From Erinaceus europaeus (lineage: Eukaryota > Chordata > Mammalia > Eulipotyphla > Erinaceidae): a stretch of DNA of 64,000 nucleotides. Under the pieces are notes generated by a model. It saw nothing but the letters and a program-made list of their open reading frames with translations, ran no database searches and was not told the DNA's origin. Each line of letters opens with the position of its first letter. Positions within the stretch are counted from its first letter, which is position 1. Made by a program: the position numbers and the translations under genes. Shown here in pieces: positions 44,351 to 54,925 of this stretch. The stretch is taken from NCBI RefSeq assembly GCF_950295315.1, contig NC_080171.1:94520470-94584469 (forward strand). The letters are read 5' to 3'.

Positions 44351-44545
44351 GTAAGAGCCCATACCTAGAATACGTTCAAGTTTTTTTCTCTTTCTACTCT
44401 GTGCTCTCTTCCCAAGATGCCAAGCCACTGCTACATTCTCCTCTCCCAAGGCTCACTTCAGTGGAAAGATGTCCTGGAAGTGAACCTCAAGATGGATATC
44501 TAGTTACTTAGGTCCAGATAATGCTTATTCCATTTTCTTCTTTAC

Positions 44546-44557
44546 CTCCCTGGGGAA
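44546..44557 (+). promoter_or_regulatory. Olf/Ebf (O/E) site upstream of OR5C1
   Basis: CTCCCTGGGGAA fits the Olf-1/Ebf consensus YTCCCYRGGGAR at every position. Ebf-family factors bind such sites in OR promoters, often with Lhx2-type homeodomain sites. A TAATG lies about 25 bases upstream. The site is 720 bp before the OR5C1 ATG, so exon 1 would start between here and the acceptor at 45250. Function is inferred from the motif and its position. Confidence 0.5.
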
Positions 44558-44619
44558 ATGGAGAAGGAAACTGCTGATAGAATCATGGAGTTTTTAATCC
44601 TTGGCCAAGTACAATCACC

Positions 44620-44720
44620 CCTTTTACCATTCATTCATCTGACAGATACGTACTGGTCACCTACTATGTGCCAGACAATGTCTTGTGTATTGTAGATACA
44701 AAACTGAACAAGATAAGATT
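44620..44720 (+). repeat. L2/MIR-like ancient repeat
   Basis: CATTCATCTGACAGATACG ... CCTACTATGTGCCAGACAATG ... AAAACTGAACAAGATAAG. Confidence 0.55.
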
Positions 44721-44817
44721 CTTATCTTCAATGATTTAGTTAGCTGCAATTATTTCTCAGAGTTGGAAATGAAAGCTTTGAGAAGTGGAGATTTTTGACT
44801 TTTAAATATGACTGTTT

Positions 44818-45060
44818 GGTAGGGAGTCTGGATCGACCTGACAACCATCGCCATGCTCAGCAGGGAAGCGACTACAGAAGCCAGACCTTCCACCTTCTGT
44901 ACCCCACCCATAATGATCCTGGAGTACAGAAGGAGAAAGAATAGGAAAACTTCCAACAGAGGGAAAGGGATGTGGAACTCTGGTGATGGGAATTGTGTGG
45001 AATTGTACTCCTCTTCTCCTACGGTTTTGCCAATCATTATTAAGTCAATTTTAAAAAAAG
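44818..45060 (+). mobile_element. LINE-1 3'UTR fragment upstream of OR5C1
   Basis: GGTAGGGAGTCTGGATCGACC ... GGAATTGTACTCCTCTTCTCC ... AAAAAAAGAAG. It lies between the O/E site and the OR5C1 splice acceptor, probably within the intron. Confidence 0.75.
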
Positions 45061-45234
45061 AAGAAATAGGACTGTTTGAGGGCACATGACAATTTCATTA
45101 TGCAGTTAAGACTGAAACCCAGAACTGAGAGAAACTTAAATCATTGAGTTATAAAGCACAAGTATTTTCTTTCCTCTCTGTATAAATGCTTTTTCATCTG
45201 TGATGTTCATCATCTTGCTCTCATCTCCCTCTTA

Positions 45235-45250
45235 CTTTGTCTCTCCTCAG
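45235..45250 (+). promoter_or_regulatory. Splice acceptor in OR5C1 5'UTR
   Basis: A pyrimidine tract (ctttgtctctcctcag) ends in CAG at 45250, 15 bases before the chosen ATG. It marks the 3' end of the usual OR 5'UTR intron and argues against use of the ATG at 45200, which would be intronic. Confidence 0.6.
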
Positions 45251-45265
45251 TCTGTGTCCAGTAGG

Positions 45266-46225
45266 ATGACTTCAGAGAACTTCACCTGGGCCAAGGTTGC
45301 TCCTGCTGAATTCATCCTTCTGGGAATCACAGATCGGTGGGACCTGCGTGTAACCCTCTTCCTGATCTTTCTACCAGTGTACCTGGTGAGCCTGCTAGGA
45401 AATGTGGGTATGGTACTGCTGATTCATGTGGATGCCCGGCTCCACACACCTATGTACTTCTTCCTGGCCAACCTCTCCTTGCTGGATGCCTGTTATTCTT
45501 CAGCCATTGGCCCCAAGATGCTAGTGGATCTGCTAGTGCCCCAAGCCATAATCTCTTATGCTGCCTGTGCCCTCCAGATGTTTGTGTTTGCAGGACTGGC
45601 AGACGCTGAGTGTTGTCTCTTGGCCGCCATGGCCTATGACCGATACGTGGCCATAGGAAACCCTCTTCTCTATACAACAGCCATGTCACGGCGTCTGTGC
45701 CTGGCCTTGCTGGGAGCATCAGGCCTGGGAGGGGCAGTGAGTGCCTTTGTCCACACAACTTTCACCTTCCGCCTTAGCTTCTGTGGCTCCCGGGAGATCA
45801 ACAGCTTCTTCTGTGACATCCCTCCACTGCTGGCTATCTCATGCAATGACACCAGTCTTAATGAACTCCTCCTCTTTGCTGTCTGTGGCTTCATTCAGAC
45901 AGCCACTGTCTTGGCTATTGTCGTGTCTTACGGTTTCATTGCTGGGGCTGTGATCCATATGCGCTCAGCTGAGGGTCGTAGGCGAGCAGCCTCTACCTGT
46001 GGCTCCCACCTCACTGCTGTAGGCATGCTGTATGGGACACTCATTTTCATGTACCTGCGTCCTAGTTCCAGCTATGCCCTGGACACTGACAAGATGGCAT
46101 CTGTGTTCTATACCCTTGTCATTCCAGCTCTCAATCCACTCATCTACAGCCTCCGGAACAAGGAGGTCAAGGAGGCTTTCAAAAGGACATGGAGCCGATT
46201 CTGCTGTTCTGGCCAAAGGCACTAG
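45266..46225 (+). CDS. OR5C1: Olfactory receptor 5C1
   Basis: Odorant receptor (class II, seven-helix GPCR), expected in olfactory neuron cilia. 319 codons plus TAG, the usual OR5C1 size. I chose ATG 45266 (MTSENFTW) rather than the in-frame ATG at 45200, because a splice acceptor lies between them and OR proteins begin with a short extracellular tail. From that start: glycosylation site NFT (5-7), GN in TM1 (45-46), [11 protein letters not shown] (61-71), TM3 cysteine C101, [10 protein letters not shown] (122-131, Gly where most ORs have Cys), [13 protein letters not shown] in extracellular loop 2, STCGSHL in TM6 and NPLIYSLRN in TM7. The sequence agrees closely with my memory of human OR5C1, and the downstream neighbour is OR1K1 as in human. 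The frame is fully open with no sign of decay, so it is probably functional. The ligand is not known to me. Confidence 0.95.
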   Translation: MTSENFTWAKVAPAEFILLGITDRWDLRVTLFLIFLPVYLVSLLGNVGMVLLIHVDARLHTPMYFFLANLSLLDACYSSAIGPKMLVDLLVPQAIISYAACALQMFVFAGLADAECCLLAAMAYDRYVAIGNPLLYTTAMSRRLCLALLGASGLGGAVSAFVHTTFTFRLSFCGSREINSFFCDIPPLLAISCNDTSLNELLLFAVCGFIQTATVLAIVVSYGFIAGAVIHMRSAEGRRRAASTCGSHLTAVGMLYGTLIFMYLRPSSSYALDTDKMASVFYTLVIPALNPLIYSLRNKEVKEAFKRTWSRFCCSGQRH

Positions 46226-46439
46226 TGAAAAATCTAAAAATGGTTAGGGTTGATGGTAAAGAGTGAAAGAGAATCAGACACTTTCTGGTCCCTTCTCACT
46301 GTGGGTAAAGATGGACGTTCCCCTGGCTGACTTTCTTTTGTTTAGGGGATGGAGGGGCTACAGGCAGAACTAAAAACAAATGAATTTGCTATTAAACTGC
46401 CTTGGGTTCTAACTCATCCAGATGAAGTTACTGAGGTTG
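46226..46439. other. 3' flank of OR5C1
   Basis: Presumed 3'UTR and flank. No AATAAA found before 46439; ATTAAA occurs at about 46391. Confidence 0.35.
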
Positions 46440-46745
46440 TGGTTTTTCATTATTGATTTACAAAATTACAAGATAACAGAGGTACAACTCCACACCATAC
46501 CCACCACCAGAGTTCTGGATCCCCATTTAAAACTCCAAGTCCTGTTCCCTAAAGCTCTCCTCAATTTTGGACAAACCAGATTTGTTAGATACCTGATTTC
46601 CAGATGAACCAACACCTTGAAAGTAGAGGGTACAATATCCCAAATTTCACACATTTTTACAGTCATAAATAAACTAAAACCCCTTCTTCCATCACAATAT
46701 TTGTAATTTCTTTCCCAGTTCTTACCTCCTATCACCATCACAATT
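46440..46745 (-). mobile_element. Old LINE-1 3'UTR
   Basis: TTTTTCATTATTGATTTACAA ... CACACCATACCCACCACCAG ... to CCTCCTATCACCATCAC. Confidence 0.55.
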
Positions 46746-46784
46746 TATGGCAACGGTTGGACACATTACAAAGGTTAGCAGGGC

Positions 46785-46975
46785 TGGCAAGATCGTTCGC
46801 CTAAATAGTGTGACTACTTGGTTGGGCAGGCAACTCAGGTTTAAGGCTGGCCCCACCACATTGGAGAGAGCTTCAGTGCTGAGTTTTTCCCTTTCTCCCT
46901 CTGTTTCCCTGTCTCTCTCTTTCTATCTGAAAAAATCGGCCTACAGTGGTGAGGTCCCAGCAGTGAAAATAAAGA
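46785..46975 (+). mobile_element. tRNA-derived SINE, diverged (type C-like)
   Basis: GGGCTGGCAAGATCGTTCGCC head, TTTCCCTGTCTCTCTCTTTC, then AGTGAAAATAAAGAGG tail. Confidence 0.5.
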
Positions 46976-47320
46976 GGAAGGAAAGGAGGAAGAGAAGGAG
47001 GAGAAATTGGCAGTTATAGAAGTGAGAATGTGAGGTTTTCCCCCGATTTAATGATTTTTATACTTGAAGGCCTCTTCTGTGGTCTTCTTCTGGTGAATTA
47101 TTGGGTTCTCATGACATACAACTCCCACCACTGTCAGGTGAAAGTCTCTAGAGGCACATGACTTCTTCGGTCATCTTGGTCCTATATGATGTCCATGAAT
47201 CATTCTACATGTTCAGTCAGCAGAGTGACCAGATGTGACAACTTCATGAATTTTATATATCAGCTAAAGGTAAGGTCAAAGTTTAGGCTACTGTTCTAGA
47301 CTTGCTTACTAGATAAGAAA
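46976..47320. other. Intergenic, nothing recognised
   Basis: No gene. A (GGA/AGGA)-rich purine stretch lies at 46974-47008. Confidence 0.4.
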
Positions 47321-47440
47321 ATAGGAGGGGGTATGGGGATTGGGTGTTGGGAATTGTGTGGAGTTGTACCCCTCCTACCTTATGCTTTTGTTCACTAATC
47401 CTTTCTTAAATAAAAAATTAAAAAAAAAAAAGAAAAAAGA
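47321..47440 (+). mobile_element. Very short LINE-1 insertion
   Basis: Only about 100 bp of 3' end, TATGGGGATTGGGTGTTGGG... to TTAAATAAAAAATT and poly-A. AAAATAGGAGGGGG on both sides is the TSD. Confidence 0.75.
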
Positions 47441-47504
47441 AAATAGGAGGGGGAGGGACTGGAAGATGACAACAGTCAAATTCAGAGGATAAAGAGAACC
47501 CATC

Positions 47505-47730
47505 AGGGCTGGGTGGTGGCACGCCTGGTTGAGCACCCACGTTACAGTGCTCAAGGACCTGGGTTCAAGCCCCCAGTCCCCACTTGCAAGGGGAAAGCTT
47601 TGCAAGTGGTGAAGCAAGGCTGCTGGTGTCTCTCTCTCTCTGCCTCTCTCCTTTCCTACCACCCCTTTCCCTCTCAATTTCTGGCTATCTCTATCCAGTA
47701 AATAAATAAAGATTTTTAAAAAAAAAAAAT
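47505..47730 (+). mobile_element. SINE type B
   Basis: GGGCTGGGTGGTGGCACGCC head, ATCCAGTAAATAAATAAAG tail. Confidence 0.9.
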
Positions 47731-47846
47731 TTTTTTAAGAGAGAGAGAACCCATCAAATCCAAACCCCCTCAAGTGAGATGGTCAATAAACTCCACAATT
47801 CTGAAAAAAAAAAAAAAAAAAAGTGTTTCCCTTTAAAACTTTCTTC

Positions 47847-48125
47847 AGGGAGTCGGGCAGTTGCACAGCAGGTTAAGCGCAAGGACCGGCATAAGGATCC
47901 TGGTTCTAGCCCCCCGGCTCCCCACCTGCAGGGAAGTCACTTCACAAGCAGTGAAGCAGGTCTGCAGGTGTCTATCTTTCTCTCCCCCTCTCTGTCTACC
48001 CCTCCTCTCTCCACTTCTCTCTGTCCTATCCAGCAACAACAACATCAATAACAACAATAATAATAACTATAACAATGAAAAAACAAGGGCAACAAAAGGG
48101 AAAATAAATATTTTTAAAAAATTAA
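47847..48125 (+). mobile_element. SINE type A
   Basis: gggagtcgggcagttgcaca head. TSD AACTTTCTTCAGG lies on both sides (about 47838 and 48129). Confidence 0.9.
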
Positions 48126-48137
48126 AAAAACTTTCTT

Positions 48138-48262
48138 CAGGGTGGGGAAGATAGCATAATAGTTATGCAAACATAGCCTCATGCCTGAGGTTCCCAGATT
48201 TAATCCCCAGCACCAAAAGCCAGAGCTGAGCAGTGTTCTGGTAAAAAGAAGGAAAAAAAAAG
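48138..48262 (+). mobile_element. SINE type C
   Basis: GGGTGGGGAAGATAGCATAA head to CTGAGCAGTGTTCTGGTAAAA. Confidence 0.9.
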
Positions 48263-48721
48263 AGCCTTTTCCTTCAATGTCATTTTCTAAGACAAGCAGA
48301 GAAGTCAAGAACAGGTTTGAGGTCCAGAAAGCTGAGGATCTGACTTGTAAGCTCTTACACTATAAAATGAGTTGGGTCCTGCAGTGAAGTTGGGAATTGA
48401 AGGAAAAGAGCCTTACATGGTAGAAGGACAAGTTTACATGAAGGTATGGAGATGAGATGAGCTCAGCTTTTGCAGGAGACTCTAAGGAGACCAACTTAAC
48501 TGTCTTGGAAGGGGTGTTGGGAGAGAAATAGGAGTTTGCAAGCTAAGGGTCTGTAAATAGGGAAAAGCACCTCATGGGTTACCCAGGCAGGGGAATTTGG
48601 ACTTTATTTACTAGGCAATGGGGAATCAATGAAAGTTCCTATGTTACAGAGGCACAATTCCTTCATGCCACCACAGTCACACAGTAAAACATACCCCACT
48701 CAGCATAGACCCAACACTCCA
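48263..48721. other. Intergenic, nothing recognised
   Basis: No gene or clear repeat. Confidence 0.4.
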
Positions 48722-48735
48722 TCAGAAATTGTCAC

Positions 48736-49015
48736 ACCACACCCTACTAGGGAAAGAGAGAGGCAGACTGGGGGTATGGACCGACCAGTCAACGCCCATG
48801 TTCAGCGGGGAAGCAATTACAGAAGCCAGACCTTCTACCTTCTGCAACCCTCAACGACCCTGGGTCCATGCTCCCAGAGGGATAGAGAATGGGAAAGCTA
48901 CCATGGGAGGGGGTGGGTTATGGGGATTGGGTGTTGGGAATTGTGTGGAGTTGTACCCCTCCTACCTTATGCTTTTGTTCACTAATCCTTTCTTAAATAA
49001 AAAATTTAAAAAAAA
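48736..49015 (+). mobile_element. LINE-1 3'UTR, recent short insertion
   Basis: CACCCTACTAGGGAAAGAG to TCTTAAATAAAAAATTTAAA. TSD AGAAATTGTCACAC at 48722-48735 and 49016-49029. Near-identical to the tails at 5.8, 28.3 and 47.3 kb. Confidence 0.9.
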
Positions 49016-49029
49016 AGAAATTGTCACAC

Positions 49030-50509
49030 ACAAAGACACGCTCTTCTTATGTATATAACCTCCCACACAGATATATCCTCAAGTTCATGGAAATATTTTA
49101 TAGACACAATGGTTCTCTCCACACTCAGGCAGACAGACAATCATTCACACCACACAAACACAGTTATCAGCAAAATAATCCCTCTCCATTTTTACAATTC
49201 CTACAAGAAGCCATCAGTAACAAGGGAAAGAACAGGAGAGTTGGCCCCAGAAATGACTATTGCAAGTCCAAAGCTCCCCTGTACCACTTCAGCCACTACT
49301 TGAGGTGAGGCTCAAGAGTCAGCCCTCACTCTATCCTTCACAGGGACAGGGGAAGCAGCATCTTCACTAACACTGGAGATCCTGAGTGTCCCGAGAGTTC
49401 AAAGTGACATCAACAAACTCCTACTCTATCAAACTGGGCCCTAGAGAGAAAAGATAACAAGCCCCAAAACTGAATTGCCTCCAGGGATGAGAACCAACAG
49501 AAGCAGAATGATGCCCCTGGAGAGGAAGGAGCTCCCAAGACCCCAAGTCCCATAAGTATGATCAGTAACTCCCTGCTTGGTTCCTCCAATGATTGACTAC
49601 CCTTGCTGCTGTTCCCTCCTCAAGTGTGAAGAGGTCAGCAGAGAGGTACACTCAAGGCAAAGGGGCAGGCTGGAGAACGTGCACATCTATCTTCCTGTGT
49701 GTGGTGTGACTGTGAGCCAGAGTCATACATGTGAGTGTGAGAGTGTGTGCTGTTTGATTGAGATCATGACTGCATTATAGTTCCTGCATGGTGATGTTGG
49801 GGGAGACAATGTGTATATAGTTGTGCCCACCTAGGGTAGTATGTCTCAGCCCATCATGAGCCTACGTGAATGTAGCCACATACAGAAAGGTACAAAGTTA
49901 CAGACCCTGAGGGCAGTGCACAAGGTTATGATTATATGATCAGTGGACAGAGTGTAGTCAGTGAACACATTGGGTGTGCATGAAGGATCACAGAGTAGTT
50001 GGTCAATAAAAGCATTAATGTGACAGGTCACAGTAGCTGTGACTGATACTATGAATCTCCAAGAACAGAGAGCATGTAAATGACTACTCTTCACCTTCTG
50101 GACTTGGTGCTGTTTTGCAATTGCATTTAACCAACCCTCTGTTTATGTGTGTGATGATCTAGATATGCTTGTCTGCTCACATAGGTGGGCAAGCAGATAT
50201 GGTACACATACTGGGTTCACATCTCTGTATGTGATTGAGTATACCTGTGTATTTGCAGAGATCAGTCTAAAAATTCATATATCTGCATGCCTGCAAAGAT
50301 GTGCTTGTAATTGTATCTGAATGTTTCTGCAAACAGCTCAGTATATTTAAATGTTTACTGGGACATGACTCAGAACAGGTCAAGTCTCCAAAGAATCTAC
50401 CCCATAAGTATGTATACCTTATTCATTCTACCCATTTCCCCTCTTTATTGGTGGGACATGATGATTAAGAAAAACGTTGCACAGGCAGCCAAAGCCAGAA
50501 GATTGCTCC
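49030..50509. other. Repeat-poor interval upstream of OR1K1
   Basis: About 1.5 kb with no SINE, LINE-1 or gene that I can recognise, unusual for this window. It lies 1.7-3.2 kb before the OR1K1 ATG and could hold its first exon and promoter. Confidence 0.45.
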
Positions 50510-50635
50510 ACACTTTTTTTTTTACTTGGGGGGATTAATGATCTACAGTAAACCAGTTGTTGGTACATGTGTAAAATTTCTCAGGTTTCTGCAAAAAATT
50601 CTCACCCCCAGCCTAGGTTCTCTTCCAGAATATTT
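50510..50635 (-). mobile_element. LINE-1 3' end, ATTGGGGGATTAAT type
   Basis: TTTTTTTTACTTGGGGGGATT ... AAAAAATTCTCACCCCCAGCC. Confidence 0.7.
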
Positions 50636-50935
50636 TTTAATATTCATTTATTTATTCCCTTTTTGTTGCCCTTATTGTTGTTTTCTATTGTTGTAGTTAT
50701 TATTGTTGTTGTTACTGATGTCGTCATTGTTGGATAGGACAGAGAGAAATGGAGAGAGGAGGGGAAGACAGAGAGGGGGAGAGAAAGACAGACACCTGCA
50801 GACCTGCCTCACCACCTGTGAAAGGACTCTCTTGCAGGTGGGGAGCCAGGGGCTGGAACCGGGATGTTTACACCAGTCCTCGCGCTTTGCACCACCTGCG
50901 CTTAACCCACTTTGCTACTGCCCAACTCCCAGAAT
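50636..50935 (-). mobile_element. SINE type A
   Basis: TTATTCCCTTTTTGTTGCCC to CTACTGCCCAACTCCC. TSD CCAGAATATTTTTT lies on both sides. Confidence 0.9.
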
Positions 50936-50999
50936 ATTTTTTTTTAATCACTGGAGTAAGAAGAAATTAGGGTCATAAAGGTCTTTATGTCAGTTTTTT

Positions 51000-51152
51000 T
51001 TAAGATTTTATTTATTTTATTAATGAGAAAGATAGGAGGAGAGACAGAAAGAACCAAACATCACTCTGGTACATGTGCTGCCAGGGATTGAACTCAGGAC
51101 CTCATGCTTGAGAATCCAATGCTTTACCCACTGTGCCACCTCCTGGATCACT
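51000..51152 (-). mobile_element. SINE type D
   Basis: TTAATGAGAAAGATAGGAGG ... GGACCTCATGCTTGAGAATCC ... CACTGTGCCACCTCCTGG. Confidence 0.85.
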
Positions 51153-51820
51153 TTATTTCTATTTTTAATAAAACACATGGAAATAAATTAGGAAATCACT
51201 CCCATTCAGAGAGGGTTTCAACATATAGCCTTCAGAACCTGTGTCCTAAAACCTCTACCCTTTCAATACCTTTCTTGGACAATTGTCCAAGATTTATGCA
51301 ATGAAATTCAGTTGTGTAAAGAGGGAAGCATTAAAACAAATTGCATTGGTCCTTCAGAATTAAGTCTCTGCACCTGGCAGTAATCAGTCTGTTTACATTA
51401 GTTTCCTACAAAGGACAGAGCAGTTGCTTGGTGCTCAGTAAACGTTTTATTTTATGAGGAGAGATTTTTTTTCTTCCTTTTTTTCTCTCCAGAATTTGAA
51501 GATACTGTCTGTTTATGTTCCACCTGCTACTGTTGATAAAACATTTGATATCAGGCTACTTACCTCAATTTCATTAGAACTTGAACGTCGTGAGTGTTGG
51601 AGGCACTGAACTCTTTTCTGGATCCTCTATACTCTAGTACATCATGATTTATGTCTAGGTATTATGGGCTTACTCCAGTATAAGCAGGTATGCCCTTTAG
51701 ATTTGGAGTTTTTGTTTCTCTGATAGCTTTCTTTTTTTCAATCTTACTTTCCTGAAATAAATGCCAAATGGCCTTACTGCTATGTTGATCTTCTCTCTGC
51801 TTCATCATTTTTAAGATGGT
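51153..51820. other. Intergenic upstream of OR1K1
   Basis: About 0.65 kb with no recognised gene or repeat. Confidence 0.4.
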
Positions 51821-52070
51821 TTCTTATTTATTTATTTGTTTGTTTGTTTATTTATTTATTTATTTATATGAGAAAGATAGGAGGGAAGAGAGAGAAAGAA
51901 CCTGACATCACTCGTAAATGTGCTGCCAGGGATTGAACTCGGGACCTCATGATGCTTGAGAGTTCAATGCTTTATCCACTGATAAATTGAACTGAACATG
52001 TGACTTCAGAGCCTCAGGCATGAGAATCTCTTTGTATAACCATTATACTATCTACCCCCACCCTATGATT
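51821..52070 (-). mobile_element. SINE type D followed by type C remnant
   Basis: (TTTA)n, GAGAAAGATAGGAGGGAAG ... TTATCCACTG (type D), then CTTCAGAGCCTCAGGCATGAG ... TAACCATTATACTATC (type C reverse). Ends 120 bp before the OR1K1 ATG. Confidence 0.8.
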
Positions 52071-52107
52071 TATTATTTTTTTTATAGCCAAGAAGCCTTG
52101 AGTAATT

Positions 52108-52126
52108 CATTCACCCCCCTCCTTAG
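52108..52126 (+). promoter_or_regulatory. Candidate splice acceptor in OR1K1 5'UTR
   Basis: A pyrimidine run ending CCCCCCTCCTTAG stops 65 bases before the OR1K1 ATG. This is the usual place for the single 5'UTR intron of an OR gene. No exon 1 was recognised upstream. Confidence 0.4.
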
Positions 52127-52191
52127 ACTGGGGAAATGACCCATCAGTAAACAGGACCACCTGGGGCTCCAGGTAAAGAATCATCCCAGCC

Positions 52192-53142
52192 ATGGATGCT
52201 GCCAATGAATCTTCAGAGGATGCCCCATTCATTTTATTAGGACTGACCACTAACCCCAGACAGCGTCAACCTCTCTTTGTATTATTCTTGATCCTATATG
52301 TGGCAGGCATCCTGGGTAATGGACTTATTGTGGCCGCCATCCGGGCCAGTCCAACTCTTCATGCACCCATGTACTTCCTGCTCGCCCATCTGTCCTTTGC
52401 TGACCTCTGCTTTACCTCTGTCACTGTGCCCAAGATGTTAGCCAATTTGTTAGTCCAGGACAGCTCCATCTCCCTTGCTGGCTGCCTCACCCAGATGTAC
52501 TTCTTCTTTGCCTTGGGGGTGACTGACAGTTGTCTCCTGGCCACCATGGCCTATGACCGCTACGTAGCCATCCGGCACCCCCTCCACTATGCTACAAGGA
52601 TGTCTCGGTCTGTGTGCACAGGCCTGGTGGGGACTGCCTGGCTGGTGTCCCATGCCCACTCCCTCCTGCATATCCTGCTCATGGCCCGCCTATCCTTCTG
52701 CGCCTCCCACCAAGTGCCCCACTTCTTCTGTGACCACCAGCCTCTTCTACGACTCTCATGCTCTGACACCCGCCACATCCAGCTGCTCATCTTCACTGAG
52801 GGTGCCTCTGTGTTGGTCACTCCCTTCCTGCTCATTCTAGCCTCCTATGGGGCCATCGCCGTTGCAGTGTTCCGGCTACCCTCAGCCTCTGGGAGGCTCA
52901 GGGCTGTGTCTACCTGTGGCTCCCACCTGGCTGTCGTCAGCCTATTCTATGGGACGGTGATTGCAGTCTACTTCCAGCCCACATCCCGGTATGAGGCAGA
53001 ACGAGGTCGTGTGGCCACAGTCATGTACACTGTAGTCACTCCCATGTTGAACCCTGTCATCTACAGCCTCCGGAACCGTGATGTACAGGGGGCACTCCGA
53101 GGCCTCCTGACTGGACGAAAGATCTCAGCCAGTGGCTCCTGA
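52192..53142 (+). CDS. OR1K1: Olfactory receptor 1K1
   Basis: Odorant receptor of family 1 (seven-helix GPCR), expected in olfactory neuron cilia. 316 codons plus TGA, the usual OR1K1 length. ATG 52192 has a good Kozak context (CCAGCCATGG). Visible marks: NESS near the N-terminus (5-8), GN in TM1 (42-43), [12 protein letters not shown] (58-69), TM3 cysteine C98, [13 protein letters not shown] (119-131), [13 protein letters not shown] in loop 2, VSTCGSHL in TM6, NPVIYSLRN in TM7 and a basic tail. The [16 protein letters not shown] stretch and the [17 protein letters not shown] stretch are characteristic of OR1K1 as I remember it. The frame is open without damage. It lies 6 kb downstream of OR5C1 in the same orientation, the same gene order as human 9q33. 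Confidence 0.95.
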   Translation: MDAANESSEDAPFILLGLTTNPRQRQPLFVLFLILYVAGILGNGLIVAAIRASPTLHAPMYFLLAHLSFADLCFTSVTVPKMLANLLVQDSSISLAGCLTQMYFFFALGVTDSCLLATMAYDRYVAIRHPLHYATRMSRSVCTGLVGTAWLVSHAHSLLHILLMARLSFCASHQVPHFFCDHQPLLRLSCSDTRHIQLLIFTEGASVLVTPFLLILASYGAIAVAVFRLPSASGRLRAVSTCGSHLAVVSLFYGTVIAVYFQPTSRYEAERGRVATVMYTVVTPMLNPVIYSLRNRDVQGALRGLLTGRKISASGS

Positions 53143-53704
53143 GGCTGAGTAACACCAAGGATGGGCTTCATCAGACACAGTGAGAATTCATGAATGGAAT
53201 CATCTGTTCAGTACATTTTCCAAAACTACAAAAAGACCTCTTATTTTCTGAGCACCTACTGTGAACTAAATCTCCACCTGATCTTACTTTATCCCTGGGT
53301 TACTGGGATCCAGGTTTACAGAAGAAGAAATAGGTCATTTGGTGAGAAGCACTGATTTTCTCAAGTTTACACAATTCTTAGCTGGCAAAAGCTGGGCCCT
53401 TTCTCATACATCATGCATTTAGAGAGCATGCTAGCTTTTTCTAGAAATTCAACGTTGTATAAGACAATGAGATGCCCCCAGGTTCTGCTTCAGGTGGTTG
53501 GCATTTAATTTTCCAACACATTCCATGAATTCTCAGATAAACTGGATTTTCAACCCTCTGGGGGCATGTTTCAAGGACTGACTTCTTGAAGTTCATAAAT
53601 GATTATATTTTATGCTAATGAGCATTTAGAAATTGTCTATTTTTATTCTTTTTGTTCATGCTTGCAATAATGCTACCTGTTTGGTTTCATCTGAATTTCT
53701 TTTT
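53143..53704. other. 3' flank of OR1K1
   Basis: A weak MIR-like piece at about 53230-53400 (TTTTCTGAGCACCTACTGTG). No gene. Confidence 0.4.
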
Positions 53705-53914
53705 AAATTTTTAAACTTTATTTCATTAGGTAGGACAGAAAGAAATTGAGAAGGAAGAGGGAGATAGATAGGAAGAGAGACAGAGAGACACCAGCAGCAT
53801 GGCCTCACCACTCATGAAGCTTTCTTTCTGCAAGTGGGGACTGGGGGCTTGAACTCGGGTCATTGTGCATGATAACATGTACACTTATCCAGGTGCACCA
53901 CTGCCCAGCCCCTT
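53705..53914 (-). mobile_element. SINE type B
   Basis: TTATTTCATTAGGTAGGACAG ... CTGCAAGTGGGGACTGGGGG ... CACCACTGCCCAGCCCC. Confidence 0.85.
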
Positions 53915-53916
53915 CA

Positions 53917-54267
53917 TTTTTTTTTCCTCCTCCAGGGTTATTGCTGGGCTCAGTGCCTGCACCATGAATCCACCGCTCCTGGAAGCCATTTTTTCCCCCT
54001 TTTGTTGCCCTTGTTGTAGCTTCGTTGTGGCTATTATTATTGCCCTTGTTGACGCAATTCGTTGTTGGATAGGACAGAGAGAAATGGAGAGAGGAGGGGA
54101 AGACAGAGAAGGGGGGAGAAAGATAGACACCTGCAGACCTGCTTCACTGCCTGTGAAGCGACTCCCCTGCAGGTGGGGAGCCGGGGGCTCGAACCGGGAT
54201 CCTTATGCCGGTCCCTGCGCTTTGCGCCACATGCGCTTAACCCACTGTGCCACCGCCCGACCCCCTA
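53917..54267 (-). mobile_element. SINE type A, long form
   Basis: Young reverse copy inserted at the head edge of the type B SINE; CCCAGCCCCTTC occurs on both sides as a TSD. Confidence 0.95.
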
Positions 54268-54324
54268 CCCAGCCCCTTCTACACCTGAATTTCTATAGGA
54301 CACACAGTGAACAAAGAGAGGGCA

Positions 54325-54593
54325 TAGAAGGGGCTGGGCAGTGACACACCCGGTTAAGAGCACATGGTAAGAAGCATAAGGACCTGTGCAAGGATCTGGG
54401 TTCAAGCCCTCACTCCCCACCTGCAAGGGGACACCTCACAAACAGTGAAACAGATCTGCAGATATATATATATCCTCCTCTCTCAATTTCTGTATGTCCT
54501 ATCCAATAAAGAAGAAATAGAAAAGAAAAAATGGCTACCAGGAGCAGTTTATTCATATTGCTGGCACAGAGCCCCAGAGATAACCTTGGAGGC

Positions 54594-54595
<2 letters not shown>
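54325..54595 (+). mobile_element. SINE type A-like, diverged long form
   Basis: GGGGCTGGGCAGTGACACACC head, GCTACCAGGAGCAGTTTATTC, GATAACCTTGGAGGC. Confidence 0.8.
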
Positions 54596-54640
<45 letters not shown>

Positions 54641-54714
54641 AAAAAAGGAAGGAAGAAAGAAAAGAAAGAAGGAAGGAAAGAAAGAAAGAGAGCAGGGAGG
54701 GAGGGAGGGAGGGA
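54596..54714. repeat. (GAAA)n/(GGAA)n purine tract
   Basis: About 115 bp of GAAA, GGAA and GGGA units, grown from the poly-A tail of the preceding SINE. Confidence 0.95.
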
Positions 54715-54715
54715 G

Positions 54716-54925
54716 GCAGATGGTGGTGCACCTGGTTGAGTGCATGTTAGTGTGGGAGAACCCAAGTTAGAGTCTCGGTCCCCACCTACAGAGGGAAAGC
54801 TTTTCAAGTAGTGAAGCAGTGCTGCAGGTATCTCTCTGCCTCTCTCCCTCTTGATCTCTCCCTTCTCTCTCGATTTCTGGCTGTCTCTATCAAATAAATA
54901 AATATTTTTAAAATAACTTAAAAAA
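54716..54925 (+). mobile_element. SINE type B
   Basis: GCAGATGGTGGTGCACCTGG head, CTCTATCAAATAAATAAATA tail. Confidence 0.9.

Noticed and set aside
45200..45265. Upstream in-frame ATG giving a 341-residue OR5C1
   Set aside because: A splice acceptor separates it from the receptor body, and the added residues are unlike an OR N-terminus.
45450..45758. Antisense frames within the OR genes
   Set aside because: Shadows of the GC-rich receptor coding sequence; no evidence for transcription or conserved motifs.
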